DNA from: Climacium dendroides
Lineage: Eukaryota; Streptophyta; Bryopsida; Hypnales; Climaciaceae
Reading direction: 5' to 3'
Assembly: GCA_950106755.1 (NCBI GenBank)
Contig: OX467084.1
Span: 35,653,213-35,717,212 of the forward strand
DNA length: 64,000 nt
Shown here one piece after another: positions 11,891 through 23,043 of this stretch; the first letter of the stretch is position 1, and the number at the start of each line of letters is the position of its first letter. Made by a program: the position numbers and the translations under genes. The notes below the pieces were generated by a model. It was not told the origin of the DNA and did no database searches. It saw nothing but the letters and a program-made list of their open reading frames with translations.

Positions 11891-12370
11891 TAATAAAGAT
11901 GATCATTGAAGGAGTTTTTGTTTCAGACTTATGGATTGGTTTATCATGGCAATGAAAATCCTAACTCTTTATTAGTATCCCCTCCATTCACATAGAAGTA
12001 ATAAATGATTTTTTGACCTCTTTTTCTCCCCCTTACTGCATGCCAATACTTTTATAAGATTATTAGCTTCCTTAAAAGAAATCAACTGCTAAGTTGTTTC
12101 GTAATTGTCTATGAACATTGTATTTTATGATTTTCCTATCTATTTTGAAGAGTCAAGTTACCACTTATGCCATTAGACTCCCCTAGAAGGACATCAAATG
12201 CTTCAATTCTTGTTAGTTGCCTTAAAATTTTTTACTTCCATTGGTTACTTTTGAAAACTTGTGTTGGTTTGAGGAGAATGAAGGGGATCATTTGAAGTTC
12301 AAATACATGTGATGAAACAAAGGGGGGCAATGCTTTTTAGAGTATATACCTTATCAATTCCAACAATAGT

Positions 12371-13010
12371 TCAATCCCTAAGGGACCAAACAATGTTTTT
12401 TTTGACAACATAGTGATTTTGGGCAGCTCACTACGAATGAAATTTTCATTTTTTTTTCATTGAAATTTTCACACAACATGTGTCCAAGGAGTAGCTTTAA
12501 GGCCCAATAATTTTCATAACTTTTGACTACATGGTTAGAAAGTTATTATATAATATTTAGTTTTCTTTGTTTGGCAGGTAGTCTAGTTAATAAAAAAAGC
12601 TTCTTTAAAAAACACTTTAAAAATAAATAAAAATTTGAATTTGGTTTTCTAGATTTATTTATACATGGATATCTTTGAATCATTCCATTTTGATTAGTGA
12701 GATGAAAGTTATGAGGAGTTTTAGTTGTAGATAGTTTGAAGGTAGTAATAGAATCTCTATTCTAAAATAAACTTCGAAGTCCTTTATTTAACTCAATTTT
12801 CAATATTTTTGAAAAAAAAACTTGCATGTAGATTGTTTATTAAAACATTGCAACCATTGAGATTGGCATTTTTCAATTTCATAAATAAATTGTTAACAAT
12901 TTTGTATTTTGAATCATTCTCTACTCCTTTCTCCTTTCTATTTTTTTCCTATATGTTGTACAATTCCGAATGATTTGAAACTTTTCAAGCATGTAGCCAA
13001 CTTGCCCTTA
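12371..13010 (+). repeat. Dispersed repeat, inverted copy of 21.25-21.64 kb
   Basis: The segment around ACACAACATGTG (12,472) and GGAGTAGCTTTAAGGCCCAA is nearly identical to the reverse complement of 21,540-21,610. The similarity continues through ATTGTGTATTTTGAATCATTC-like strings to the block at about 12,990 (CATGTAGCCAACTTGCC). These are members of one dispersed family in opposite orientation. The left boundary may be the CAATCCCTAAGGGACC string at 12,371. Confidence 0.6.
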
Positions 13011-13189
13011 TTTTTAAGGATTTAGAGTTGGTTTTGTACACCTATTTTCAATAATTAATTTTTTTTATAGTTTATTTATTATTTATACAATGTTTAAAAG
13101 CTACATAAGGAAAAAAAACCTAGAAATACTCTCTTGACTTCCAACAAGATTTAAAAAAGGAAAAGAAGAAATTACATACTTTAACAATG

Positions 13190-13926
13190 GTAACAATTGC
13201 TCAAATAAATTTTATTTGGACGCAATTAGGTGGAGTAGCTTCCCCTTCCCTTGTTCCGCATGCTCTCAATGCAGTCCACACGAACCCCATCCACGTCCCT
13301 ACATTCATCCAATCCGGAACCTTCGTAACGCCTTCCCAGTGGCCGTTGGCGCAGCCCGTCCGGAGGCGGAAACCCGGCCGGACCCCAAAGCGACAAACCC
13401 AGTCGCCGGCCCGGCCTTCCGCCCTGCCCGGGCCGGTCGCGGGCTGGTCAACATTTTCAACACCCGTTCCGCGATTTTCCAAAGGCAAGCCACAGGCTTC
13501 GTTTAGCAAGGCTGACTCCGGCTTCGCCGTCTCTCTCCTTTTTTTCGCTTCTGCTTCATCGCCATAGCCTATCTCCCTTACCGGAACTCTCCTTCTCCAT
13601 CGCCTCGTGTTCCTTCACAACATCAAATCGCCACACTTGAGCTTTCTCTCGATCAACTCTGCAACAGCAGCTTCGTTTGAGAACTTGGGTTTTCTCGTCA
13701 TTGTGCCTTTTTTTCGCCTCACTTATTGTCATCGTCTGGGTCCCATCGTTGGCAATGCAGGCTCGGAACCTTGTGCGGAATCATGTTCGCGCTTTAGCTC
13801 TCCTTTGACCTCCGATCAATCTCTTACACGACTGTTTTAGGAGTTGTTTTCGAGTATTTGGGTGTTTTTTTTCTTTTGCGCGTTGCTGGGGTGTTTCTTG
13901 GGGAGGGGGTTGGGGCGAGTTGCGTT
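13190..13926 (+). promoter_or_regulatory. Promoter and 5' leader region of the VQ gene
   Basis: Composition shifts sharply near 13,220 from AT-rich repeat DNA to GC-rich, pyrimidine-rich sequence that runs up to the VQ start codon. Several overlapping frames stay open on both strands through 13,200-13,570, which is what high GC produces; none shows a domain. I see no convincing TATA box. The transcript probably begins inside this island, but the start site cannot be placed by eye. Confidence 0.45.
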
Positions 13927-14730
13927 ATGAAGCGAGGTGGAGGTTTTAGTGGTGGTGGAGGGAATGCGAATGGCCCAGGAGGCCTTCCATTATTATCTCC
14001 TTCCTCTCGAAAGCTGCCTCCCCCCAGCCCTACATCTGGCTTAGGGTCGTTGTCCCTTAACGAGAAAGAAGCTACAAGCGCCCAGGAGTTCGCTTCCACG
14101 ACGACATTTGTGCAAGTCGACACATCCAGTTTCCGTGAGCTTGTGCAGAAGCTCACAGGCGCATCGGATTCCGACGTGGAGAAGCTGCCGATCACGCTAC
14201 CCTCGCGGCAAGCTTCCCGCGGGGGGGTTGATGCTGCGGCTGCGGCGGCGAAGATGGACAACACGTACGGAGGCTTGATCCCGAAGCCCGTGGGCGATTT
14301 GAGCGCCAGACGGCCTGCATTCAAGCTCCACGAGCGGCGTCAGTCCAATCTCCGGAAACTCGATGTGAAAGGCTTGGGCGCGGCTGCAGCCTTTCGTCGC
14401 GGCGTGGCGGGCTATGGCGGAAGCTCCCCGACACCCGACCTCTCCCCGAAGTTCCCTTCATGCATTGCCAGCCCGGTGACGCCTCTCTCCAAAGACGTGT
14501 TCGAAAGCGCTCATGCGCCAACGACGCCAACATCCTACGAGGGATACACAGACAGACTTATCCATACTCAGACAGACAGATATTCTTCGAGAGAGTCCTC
14601 CCGCAGCAGGACGGACATTGAGCCTCAATTCTATTTGCATCCCCCGGCGGAACGGCCGAAGCATCAACAACCTGAGCTGCTGTCACTCTTCCCACTCACG
14701 TCGCCTCGCGTCTCAGAATCAAGCTCATGA
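13927..14730 (+). CDS. VQ-motif-containing protein, intronless
   Basis: This 267-residue protein starts at the first ATG of a frame that stays open upstream. It carries the VQ signature FRELVQKLTG at residues 69-78 (F-x-x-x-V-Q-x-L-T-G). VQ proteins are plant-specific nuclear cofactors; the motif binds group I and IIc WRKY transcription factors, and many are MAP-kinase substrates. After the motif come a low-complexity Ala run, a KLHERRQSNLRKL block and a Ser/Pro-rich stretch with several SP and TP dipeptides (SPTPDLSPKFP, SPVTPLSK). This arrangement resembles the VQ4/MVQ-type subgroup. The single-exon structure is typical for VQ genes. The N-terminus is Gly-rich. Which WRKY or kinase it meets cannot be read from sequence. 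The C-terminal 60 residues (after about 205) are less family-like, but the frame is intact. Confidence 0.85.
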   Translation: MKRGGGFSGGGGNANGPGGLPLLSPSSRKLPPPSPTSGLGSLSLNEKEATSAQEFASTTTFVQVDTSSFRELVQKLTGASDSDVEKLPITLPSRQASRGGVDAAAAAAKMDNTYGGLIPKPVGDLSARRPAFKLHERRQSNLRKLDVKGLGAAAAFRRGVAGYGGSSPTPDLSPKFPSCIASPVTPLSKDVFESAHAPTTPTSYEGYTDRLIHTQTDRYSSRESSRSRTDIEPQFYLHPPAERPKHQQPELLSLFPLTSPRVSESSS

Positions 14731-15010
14731 CAGTTCTCCATGGTTTCCGAGGTTTACTGCAATTAGTTTTTAGGGTATGGAATGCAGACAGGAGCATACC
14801 ATTGCTGTGGCGATGGCGATTGTAATCCTGTTTTTTCTATGGTGTGGCATCCGTCGCCTGATGTTCTGACAATGTATTTTATAAGGACGGTGTGGATGCA
14901 CCGCGTGGCTGGGCATTAGGAGCGCTGTCAATGCAGGAGGACTGGGAAGCCTGACAGGATTCAATTTGGAGTTCAGTTAGAGAGATCGGTGCATGTCGAA
15001 GTTTTTGGGA
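14731..15010 (+). other. Probable 3' untranslated region of the VQ gene
   Basis: The sequence keeps moderate GC after the VQ stop codon, with no supported frame. It most likely belongs to the transcript. The polyadenylation site cannot be placed. Confidence 0.4.
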
Positions 15011-15165
15011 GATTCTTATGGTGTTTCCAATGCTTGGAACATCAGCTCAGCTAGGAAGGTGGCACTCCCCCCTTCGAGATCGGTTCAACTCAGACTTTTT
15101 TTGAGATTCTGATGATGTTGCAAATGCTTTGGGACATCAGGTGTGAAGGTGTGCCCCCCCTTTAC
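15011..15165 (+). repeat. Diverged tandem duplication, about 94-bp unit
   Basis: The block GATTCTTATGGTGTTTCCAA (15,011) through GGTGGCACTCCCCCC recurs from 15,105 as GATTCTGATGATGTTGCAAA through GGTGTGCCCCCCC, with substitutions. It lies downstream of the VQ coding region, probably in its 3' UTR. Confidence 0.6.
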
Positions 15166-15656
15166 GGTGTGGTACCTTGCTGTCGAGTTTGAAGATCAGC
15201 GCTGGTGTCTCCTTTTGCAGTTTGTTGGGTAAGGTAGCAGGAATCATGTAGGTCATTCTTCCTCTAGTACATATTGTGGTATGTGTCCTCATCTCGTACT
15301 ACTACATGTTAATCGCAGGCTTTCAGTTTAGTTAGCGACCCTAGGTTCAGGGTTTTTTGACAAGTAGCTTGCTCGATTTTCGTCAGAATCCTCTGCTCAT
15401 GGGGCCATCTCATTTTTTTCGTTTCGTAGACAGTAGCAGCAGCTAGGCCGGCACGTGTATTCTCTGTAGGCAGTTAGTTAGGAGCACTTCTTTTACGTTG
15501 CAGGCTGTCCACTGACATCTGTGAGGTTGTACATTTTTGATGCCCAGCTCTTTTATCAACTCTAGCACTTCCTCTTTCCTTCTCCAAATGGCACCGTGGT
15601 ATGATCAGTGGAGCACTTGTATACATGTATGTATGAGCAGCACCAACCCACTAAAA

Positions 15657-15692
<36 letters not shown>
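15657..15692 (+). repeat. CT/TA compound microsatellite
   Basis: About ten CT dinucleotides run directly into about eight TA dinucleotides. A separate GT run of nine units lies at 15,923-15,940. Both are simple repeats downstream of the VQ gene. Confidence 0.9.
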
Positions 15693-15940
15693 CATCTTTT
15701 GCGCCATGTTTTTCACATAAAAAGTGGTACCCGCATGAGCGAGAGTTCCCAATGTGGTTTTCTTTCTGTCAAAAGTTTAGCGGTAATTCAGCATCCGCCA
15801 TCTTATCCTCCATGGTTTGCATGATTCTGTTGTACAATACCTGGAGCTGATTTACGTAGAGCCTGTTGAATGGCACAGCTATTTCAGGCTAAACCCTTTG
15901 TCACTGAGATTCGGAATGTCAGGTGTGTGTGTGTGTGTGT

Positions 15941-16621
15941 AAATATAATATTAATGTGAAAAACGAAGCGTAGCACTGGGGTTAAAAGTCAACGATAAAG
16001 TATTTGCTTTCTCCCACTACACTCCTGCAAGTCCTTCAAGGCAGGATCGCAAAGTCCAACTTCACTGTAGACGAAGGCGCGTAATTCGGTGAAAAGGACG
16101 CTTAAATTGGAATTCTATAGTCGGTCAGTCCCTCGTCCTACTCAGATATGATTCGTTGCAATTGCTCATGGGCTTCCCTTTGACAACCTACTATTTCGGT
16201 TATGAACAGGGGATGGGATTTTGTCTTGTGCATTTTTAAATGGTTGGACGTGTTCATGGAAAGTTGGGTGCACTTTCACTTTCTTTTATTATTGTTTTTG
16301 GAAGTGTTCACAGGGCATTGGCTGGCTACTGTATGGGCTGCAAATGGGTCTCCATGGATATTTGACTTCGTTTTGAAAAAGGGGGACTGAGGAATTTTGC
16401 AGTTTTAGGGGTGAGAAATGTCAATTCAATGGATAAAATCAGAGCTGAACTTCGACCACGAAAAAGATGCACACCCCAAAAGAGCTTACGGCCTCCTTAC
16501 ATTGAGCAAAGAGCAACATGGGATGCTAGAGGAGAAAATGACAATTGCACTTTCATGTGGACTTGGTGGGCAAAGAGCAAGAATGTGGACCTGGTGGGTG
16601 GGGGAGAGTTACGATAAGAAT
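15941..16621. other. Intergenic DNA without a supported gene
   Basis: GC is moderate and short frames exist (for example 16,202-16,390), but no domain, splice pattern or family resemblance is visible. It may be the outer flank of the VQ gene. Confidence 0.4.
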
Positions 16622-16808
16622 GCGACATGTGTTAGAGTTTTTCGAGATTGACTAGCCTCCACCAATGGGGAATTGTCCACCGATATTGGTTGAAAATTGA
16701 GTTCCTCCTTTTTCGCGACACGTGTTAGAGTCTCCCACGATTGACTAACCTCCACCCCAATGGGGGTGTTCTCCGATATTGGTTGAAAATTGGGTTCCTC
16801 CTTTTCCG
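16622..16808 (+). repeat. Tandem duplication, 93-bp unit, two copies
   Basis: GCGACATGTGTTAGAGT begins unit 1 at 16,622 and GCGACACGTGTTAGAGT begins unit 2 at 16,715. Both continue through GATTGACTA, a CCTCCACC block, CCGATATTGGTTGAAAATTG and TTCCTCCTTTT. Unit 2 contains a CACGTG core (16,719-16,724), which in plants is the G-box bound by bHLH and bZIP factors; unit 1 has CATGTG at that place. Confidence 0.85.
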
Positions 16809-16829
16809 TATTGCCCACCCTGGTAAGAC

Positions 16830-18317
16830 AATTGGTTGAGGCAGTTTTGTTTAATTGCTTGTATTAGGCAGAGCTTTGCCCACGAGACCAGCATGTAAGT
16901 GTGCCCTTAGTCAACTTTGGTACGGAGTACATTTTGATAACCTAAGGTTACGTTTTACTAGATTTGGAGTTGTATAGTTAATTTCTAAAGGTATTAGTTG
17001 TGTTTTTGGGCCCCAAACTACTTCAAAGTATTTAATTGTAAAGCACTTTGACGTCCAATTTATGGACGCCTAACAAATTGAAATTGAAGTTTCATTCTCA
17101 TTATTGCTTGGATGAAAGTCATCCTAATTTGCAGAGATACTTTATCAAGTTCTTGTCCTATCTAATGGTTGGATTTGGTGTTACTAGAGTGCATATGTTC
17201 TAAAATTACAAATGTGGAAGTATGTCAAATGGTTGACCAAGCCAAAATTGCATTGACTCTGGTTCAAAATTGAATTTGCAAAAAATGAGGTCATATATTT
17301 AAAGAAGGCAAAAATTTCAAAAATTCATTGTGTGAAGAGAACCTCATTTCAAATCCATTTCAACCAATTTTACTCAAAAATTGATAATATTTTGCTTGTA
17401 ATTGAATTTAGAAGGAATTTTGAAATTTTCCTTTCAAAATTTATTAAATTTTTTTTTTGTGATAGCATTGGTGAATCTAACCATATAGATGGAATCTAAA
17501 ACTCAAAATCTACAACTTTAATTTGTACATGAATTCCAAAATATTCTTCCTAATAGTACTTTATGATGGATTTTTCCAAATCATCAATTCTAGAGAAGAC
17601 TCTTGACATTTAGGGGTTAAAGCAACTCTAAGCTTATTTTGGGATGCAAAACAATTCTACCCTAGCTTGCATTTGCACATTGTTGTAGCACTTGAAACCA
17701 ACAAGCTAGGCAAATAATCAGGTTTGATTGAAAATTTCCTTGACTCGCAAATTGGTTGCTAAGAACATTGCCAAAGAAATGGTAATTGGATTAATTAAGC
17801 CCTAATGGACTAAATGACTGTTGAATGTACGCAAGAAATCTCAAGTAGGTGCATATGAAGTCATTTTTTAATGAATGTTCTTCAAATTTTGAGACATGGT
17901 GTGAACATGTCTCCCCTACATGGAAACATAGTTTTTTCCAATCAAGTGCCCGGATCAAAAGTTATGTTGCCCTGAACTTTTCTGGCAACTTGGGCAGTTT
18001 TTGTAAAACTCTTCTTTTTACTTTTGAAATTTGGCAGGTATGTAACTTATATGATACAAGATGCAAATGTCAAGAAAAAAATAACCATGTGTAGTATAAA
18101 AATCTCACTTTAAGGAGAATTAAAGGTTGTTGGGCTTACTCTCATTGTGTCCATAATGGGATAATTTACCTTACAATGGATGAACATCCAAGAAGATGCA
18201 TCTAATGGCTAGGTAGTAATTCATCATTGGATAATTAATCTTGTATTTTTGTTGAGGATACTAAGTATTGTGATGGATGACAAGAATCCTTCCTGATATA
18301 AGACAGAAGTGCAGTTG
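16830..18317. other. Repeat-rich intergenic DNA
   Basis: No gene is supported. A string CATTTAGGGGTTAA at 17,607-17,620 looks like the right end of a TTAA-flanked element, but I could not find its partner end. Confidence 0.45.
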
Positions 18318-18775
18318 TTCATCCTTGAAAATTGGTGTAAAAAGGAGAGGTTTTGCACAATGGTTTGACCTCTAATGAATGCTTTTAATTTTCTTAAAGT
18401 AGATGATTCACATTGTACTAAAGAAGGTGATTTTCACAATGACCAATTTGTTCATATAGGATTAATGTTCGTGGAAAGATGCAGATTTCATGACCAAGGT
18501 AATTACCAAAATACTCTGATTATTGAACTAATAGATGCATTCTTTGTTTCCACACATAAAAATGAAGGCAGCTATGAAACCATTTTAGATTTCCAATGTC
18601 GTAGGACACAAGTGGAGATATCCATCCTTAGAATTTTGTATAGAAACAGGAGGTCTTGTACAATAGTTTGACCTCTAATGAGTGTTTTGGAGATTTTTAA
18701 AGCCAATGAATGATTACCATGGTACCAAAAAGGATGATTTCCATAGTATCCAACTTGCCCTTCTAGGGTTAATAT
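18318..18775 (+). repeat. Direct repeat, unit offset about 300 bp
   Basis: The segment 18,318-18,480 (TTCATCCTTGAAAATTGGTG, then TTGCACAATGGTTTGACC, TCTAATGAATG) recurs from about 18,620 with the same order of strings (ATCCTTAGAATTTTGTATA, TTGTACAATAGTTTGACC, TCTAATGAGTG). A third, inverted copy lies at about 43,185-43,400 (GGTCAAACTATTGTATG). A dispersed family that duplicated locally is the simplest reading. Confidence 0.7.
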
Positions 18776-21009
18776 TGTATTTTACCTTTACAATTTTGAA
18801 AACCATATGGTTCTACAATAAGCTAGCTATTTTGAAAATTTAGTGCCAAACTTGACCAAGGATCTAGACCATAAACATAAGGTAGTTTACTTTTAGAACA
18901 ACTATTTAAGCCTACCTAACTCATCATTCAATGACTATAATGGATATTTTAAAGAACATGTTGATTAGTCCTAGATAGGGGGCACATTTAGAATATGGTT
19001 GCTTCAAGGGTAGACCAACTTATGCTAAATGACTAGGATGAAATAAAATGGTGAATTGCCAAAATGATCTATGAGGACAAGTTTTCCACTAGAATAGTCT
19101 AGCTATGATAGCATGCTAGATAATAAAATTGAATTTAAAACAAATTCTATTTTTATGCAAATTTCATAGACGGATGGAAAAAAATAGCAAAAAATGTAGA
19201 GTAGCATTTTAAATATAGATCATGTCAATGAGCTTACTAACTAGAAAGTAGATTGATATCTGGAATCTAGGATATCAAAGTAAAAGAAAAAGCTTAATAT
19301 ATGGTTGTTAACCTTGTACAAACCATTGCATTTTTTTACAAAACTTAAAAAAGACTTTGGTCACAAAAATGGATGGCTTGTGAGAGTGAAAGAGAGTTGT
19401 ATTGGAGAATTCAACCATAGAGAATGGATTGAAATTTATATAACATTTTGCCTTTGAAGAAAATTTAAAGGAAATTTATTGTTATAATTGGAAGATTTTG
19501 ATTCATATCTACATACAAATAAGTAGGATTATCACTATTATTATCAAGATACCTATATATTATTGAACACTATGAACATATTTCTAAAGATTTCATGCAT
19601 AGGTGATTAGGTGTTGATTGAAAGATGATTAAAAGGTCCTTCCAATAAAAAAATGTTATCAAAAGCATTGGTCAAGAAATTGAAGCCTAGAATCTATGCA
19701 AAGTTATAAAAGAATGGAAAATTTGGATCCACATACTACATTGTTATAAAAAAAATACTATCTAAACAATGATGACCTTAGAGAATCTAAACGATATGTC
19801 ATATTTTCAATTCAAATAACAAAAAAACAACTATGAAAAGCCTACATGCATTTACTTAGATGATTAAGTTTGTAAATTTTTAGGGGTAGAATGTTGCCAT
19901 TCTTTCCAAATAATCATGTAGGATGGAATTATCTATAGACTACAAAGTAGTGATCCTCATAACCTAAATGATTAATTTTTGTCAATGATAATTGTGTCTT
20001 CATTTTTCTACAAGAATTTTAAAGAGATCCCTAGTTCCTAGTTTTTTTTTATTAAAATTATGTTGAAATTATTCCATTTGATGCATAATTTCTAAGGGCA
20101 AAACTTTTTGTCACTAATTTGAGAAGAAACTCTTAATTCTACCTTTTGTACCCAAAATGATTGTGTGGTCTTTAAAGGATTAAAAATAAATTTAATTGAT
20201 AATAGATCATTAATCAAAGTGACATAAATCTCCAGAATTGCAAGTATAAAACTCACCAATGATTAAAATTTCAACGCATGTATTTTCTACAAGACTTTTT
20301 GCTTTTGATTCTATAAAATCTTCTATAGGGTGTTTTCAAGCTATGCTGATGTGATTTTGTGGTCACAAAGTTGTAATTTTTTCAATTTTTCAACTTTTAT
20401 GATTTTTAGACATTTTCACCTAATCAAATTACAGCATTTTTTTATGAACTTAGTACATCTATATGTATACATCTTCTTGAATTTTTTTTTAGTTTCTTGC
20501 AAGATTTTATTCTTCAACATCTACTTAAATATTGGCTTATCACATTATTTCTAATAAAACAAATGTACTAACATTGCAATGATGAAAATAAATTTTTTCA
20601 TCACATATTTTAGTATTTAGATGGCTTCAATAAGAAAATATAATTTTTTTATTGTTGATTTTTTCTTTTTTTAATTCCTAAAAATAAAAACATTTGACCC
20701 TTCACATATACATATATAAAACTTCGACGTTGCTTGCACTAATTAATTTAAATCTTTGAAATAAGACAATCATTTTGGCTTCTTTAAATATTTAGAAAAA
20801 TTATTGATGTTGTTGTCTTCATGTTCTCCTACAATTTGTTTTGTTATCACTACATTTATTATAATATACTATATTATACCAAACACTCCCCTATAGGTTA
20901 AAAACATCCAATAAGATTTCAAAACAATATCTTCTAAATTTTGTTTTATTCCAAAGATATTTATCCAATAATATTATAATATCCCCTAAAGGTTTTTGAC
21001 TATATTTTC
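18776..21009. other. AT-rich intergenic DNA
   Basis: No gene, RNA or clear repeat boundary is seen; open frames are short and compositionally AT-driven. Confidence 0.45.
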
Positions 21010-22205
21010 ACCAAAAATGCTCCAAAAATGCCATTTCTGATACAAATACCAAATTTTTGGAAAAAAAAAATTTTTGGACACATATAATCATAGGATCTTA
21101 TAGTATGTTGGTTTAATAAGTTGTGAAAAAAATTACACTGTGTAGATTGCAAGATATTAGCATTTGAAGTGACAAAATTTTATTTTTTACCCCTTTGAAA
21201 ATTCAAGTAGTTGCATTTTTCAAGGTCAAATCATTATGAAAAAATGTTCAAAATGGTTCTAACTCTTTGGATTCAGTCTTCAAGGCAAGTTGGCTATGTG
21301 CTTGAAATTTTTAGATCATTTGGAATTGTACAACATATAGGAAAATAATAGTAAGTAGAAAAAAATAGAGAATGATTCAAAATACTAAATTGTCAACCAT
21401 CTATTTATGGAATTGAAAAATGACAATAAATGTACATGTAAATCTAGAGAACCAATTTCAATTTTTTTTTATAAGTGATTTTTAAGAAGATTTTTTGCTT
21501 GGATTGCCCACTTAATGCTCAAAATTATATATCAACAAATAACTTTTTAACCATGTAGTCAAAAGTTATGAAAATTGTTGGGCCTTAAAGCTACTCCTTG
21601 TGCACATGTTGTGTGAAAATTTCAAAGAAAAAAAAATCAAAATTGAGAACCTTTGTGAAAAAAAGAACTTCACAAATTTTCAATAAAAAGACCCACAATG
21701 ATTAGTTATTGGCTTTGTTTTTTAATTTCAAACTTCACAATTTTTCAATAAAGAGGTGATTAGTATTCTTGCTAGAAACTCATTTGAGGAATTTGCATAT
21801 TTTTATTCCATCTTAGAACAATTAATGATTTAATTTTTTTTTCCATTTCTAACTTGTTTCTATTTAATAATTTTTCAAACGATGAAATTCAAATATTTTT
21901 TTATTCAAGTTTTTCCCCAAGATTCTCAATTCAATTCTCAACACAATTTATTTGAAATCAAAATCTATAGTGCAAAATATTGAAGTTAAGAGAATTCAAA
22001 GTCTTATAGTCTAGAATGGCAATGTCCCCCAATTGGGTTTTCTTCACTTCAAATATTGATATCTTCCAATCTATGTGGTCAAACTTCACACATATTTTTT
22101 GCATGTTCTTATTCAAGTTTAGTGTAAGATTCTTCAATTCAATACCCTAAATTTTTATTTATTTGTTTTCTAGCCTCAAGCAATAGAAATGGCAATTTTG
22201 AGTAG
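21010..22205. repeat. Long inverted-repeat element, about 190-bp arms
   Basis: The left end (around ATGCCATTTCT at 21,029) and the right end (AGAAATGGCAATTTTGAG at 22,185-22,202) are mirror copies. The similarity extends inward: CTGTGTAGATTGCAAGATAT at 21,140 matches the reverse complement of ATATCTTCCAATCTATGTGG at 22,060. The centre (21,250-21,640) is an inverted copy of 12.4-13.0 kb, and the right half resembles 4,950-5,340. It is probably a composite of related non-autonomous elements. Confidence 0.6.
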
Positions 22206-22384
22206 GTTTCAATATAAAAAAGAACTTGGAACTATTTTGGTTAAGACAAGTTATTTCATGGTCTCATTTAATAATGTCTCACTTATGCTTGTAACGTGGT
22301 TCTTCAACTTGCTTGCCTTCTTATAGAATCTCTCTATAAATTTTCTTTGTTAAATCTTGAAGTTTTATAGTTGGCCACTTAATG

Positions 22385-23043
22385 TTAGCCCCTAAATGCT
22401 TAAAGCCTTTTTTAGGCTTTTAGGAATTTGCTCTAAATTGAACAAAAGTACAACATTTGGATTAGTTTTATCATTTTAAAAAATTGTAACCGTTTAAATT
22501 GAACTTAGACATGTCAAAAGATCACATAGAAAAAAAAAAAAAAAAAAAAATATTACTTATGAATTATTTGATAGATTATAATGTTTGATCATGAGGATAT
22601 TAAAACTATGAAAGTGATTTCAACTCCTTTAATCCACTTTTCACAAATCAAATCTAAGAAATTGGTAATCCCCAAAATATGAGGTTAAAGGGAATAACAT
22701 GCATAATTCCAATCAATTTATGGCTTCTCAAAATCTACTCTACAAGTTTTTAAAATGAATTTATGATGTGATTTTTCCTCCAAGATTTAGTGTATTTGAG
22801 GCTCATTTCCAAGAGCCCTCAACACTAAAAAAATCATAATTTGCAATGGACCCCCTTGCATGAAATCTTTAATAGAAAAATCATAATCATTTCATTTTCA
22901 AAATTGGATTTTTATGTTGACTGAACTTCAAAAAGATTTTTTCAAAAATATAAAATACTAAAAATAACAGCTTGGTAAGGTTCTATTTAACTTCAAAGTA
23001 TTGTCAACATGAAAATTTGGTGCCTTAGGCATTTAGAAGTTAA
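22385..23043 (+). mobile_element. 0.65-kb TTAA-family element (copy 2)
   Basis: The ends read TTAG-CCCCTAAATGC and GCATTTAGAAG-TTAA, a degraded inverted pair. The body is collinear with 52,724-53,366 and with the reverse complement of 61,499-62,152 over its whole length. Shared strings include TTATGGCTTCTCAAAATCTA, AATTTGCAATGGAC and TTTTCAAAAATATAAA. A 20-base A run lies at 22,530. There is no ORF. Confidence 0.75.

Noticed and set aside
13187..13567. Several overlapping open frames on both strands upstream of the VQ gene
   Set aside because: They overlap in different frames in GC-rich DNA where stop codons are scarce, share no family motif and probably lie in the VQ promoter or leader.
16202..16390. 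62-codon hydrophobic frame downstream of the VQ gene
   Set aside because: It has no similarity I recognise, no splice partners and ordinary length for chance in this composition.
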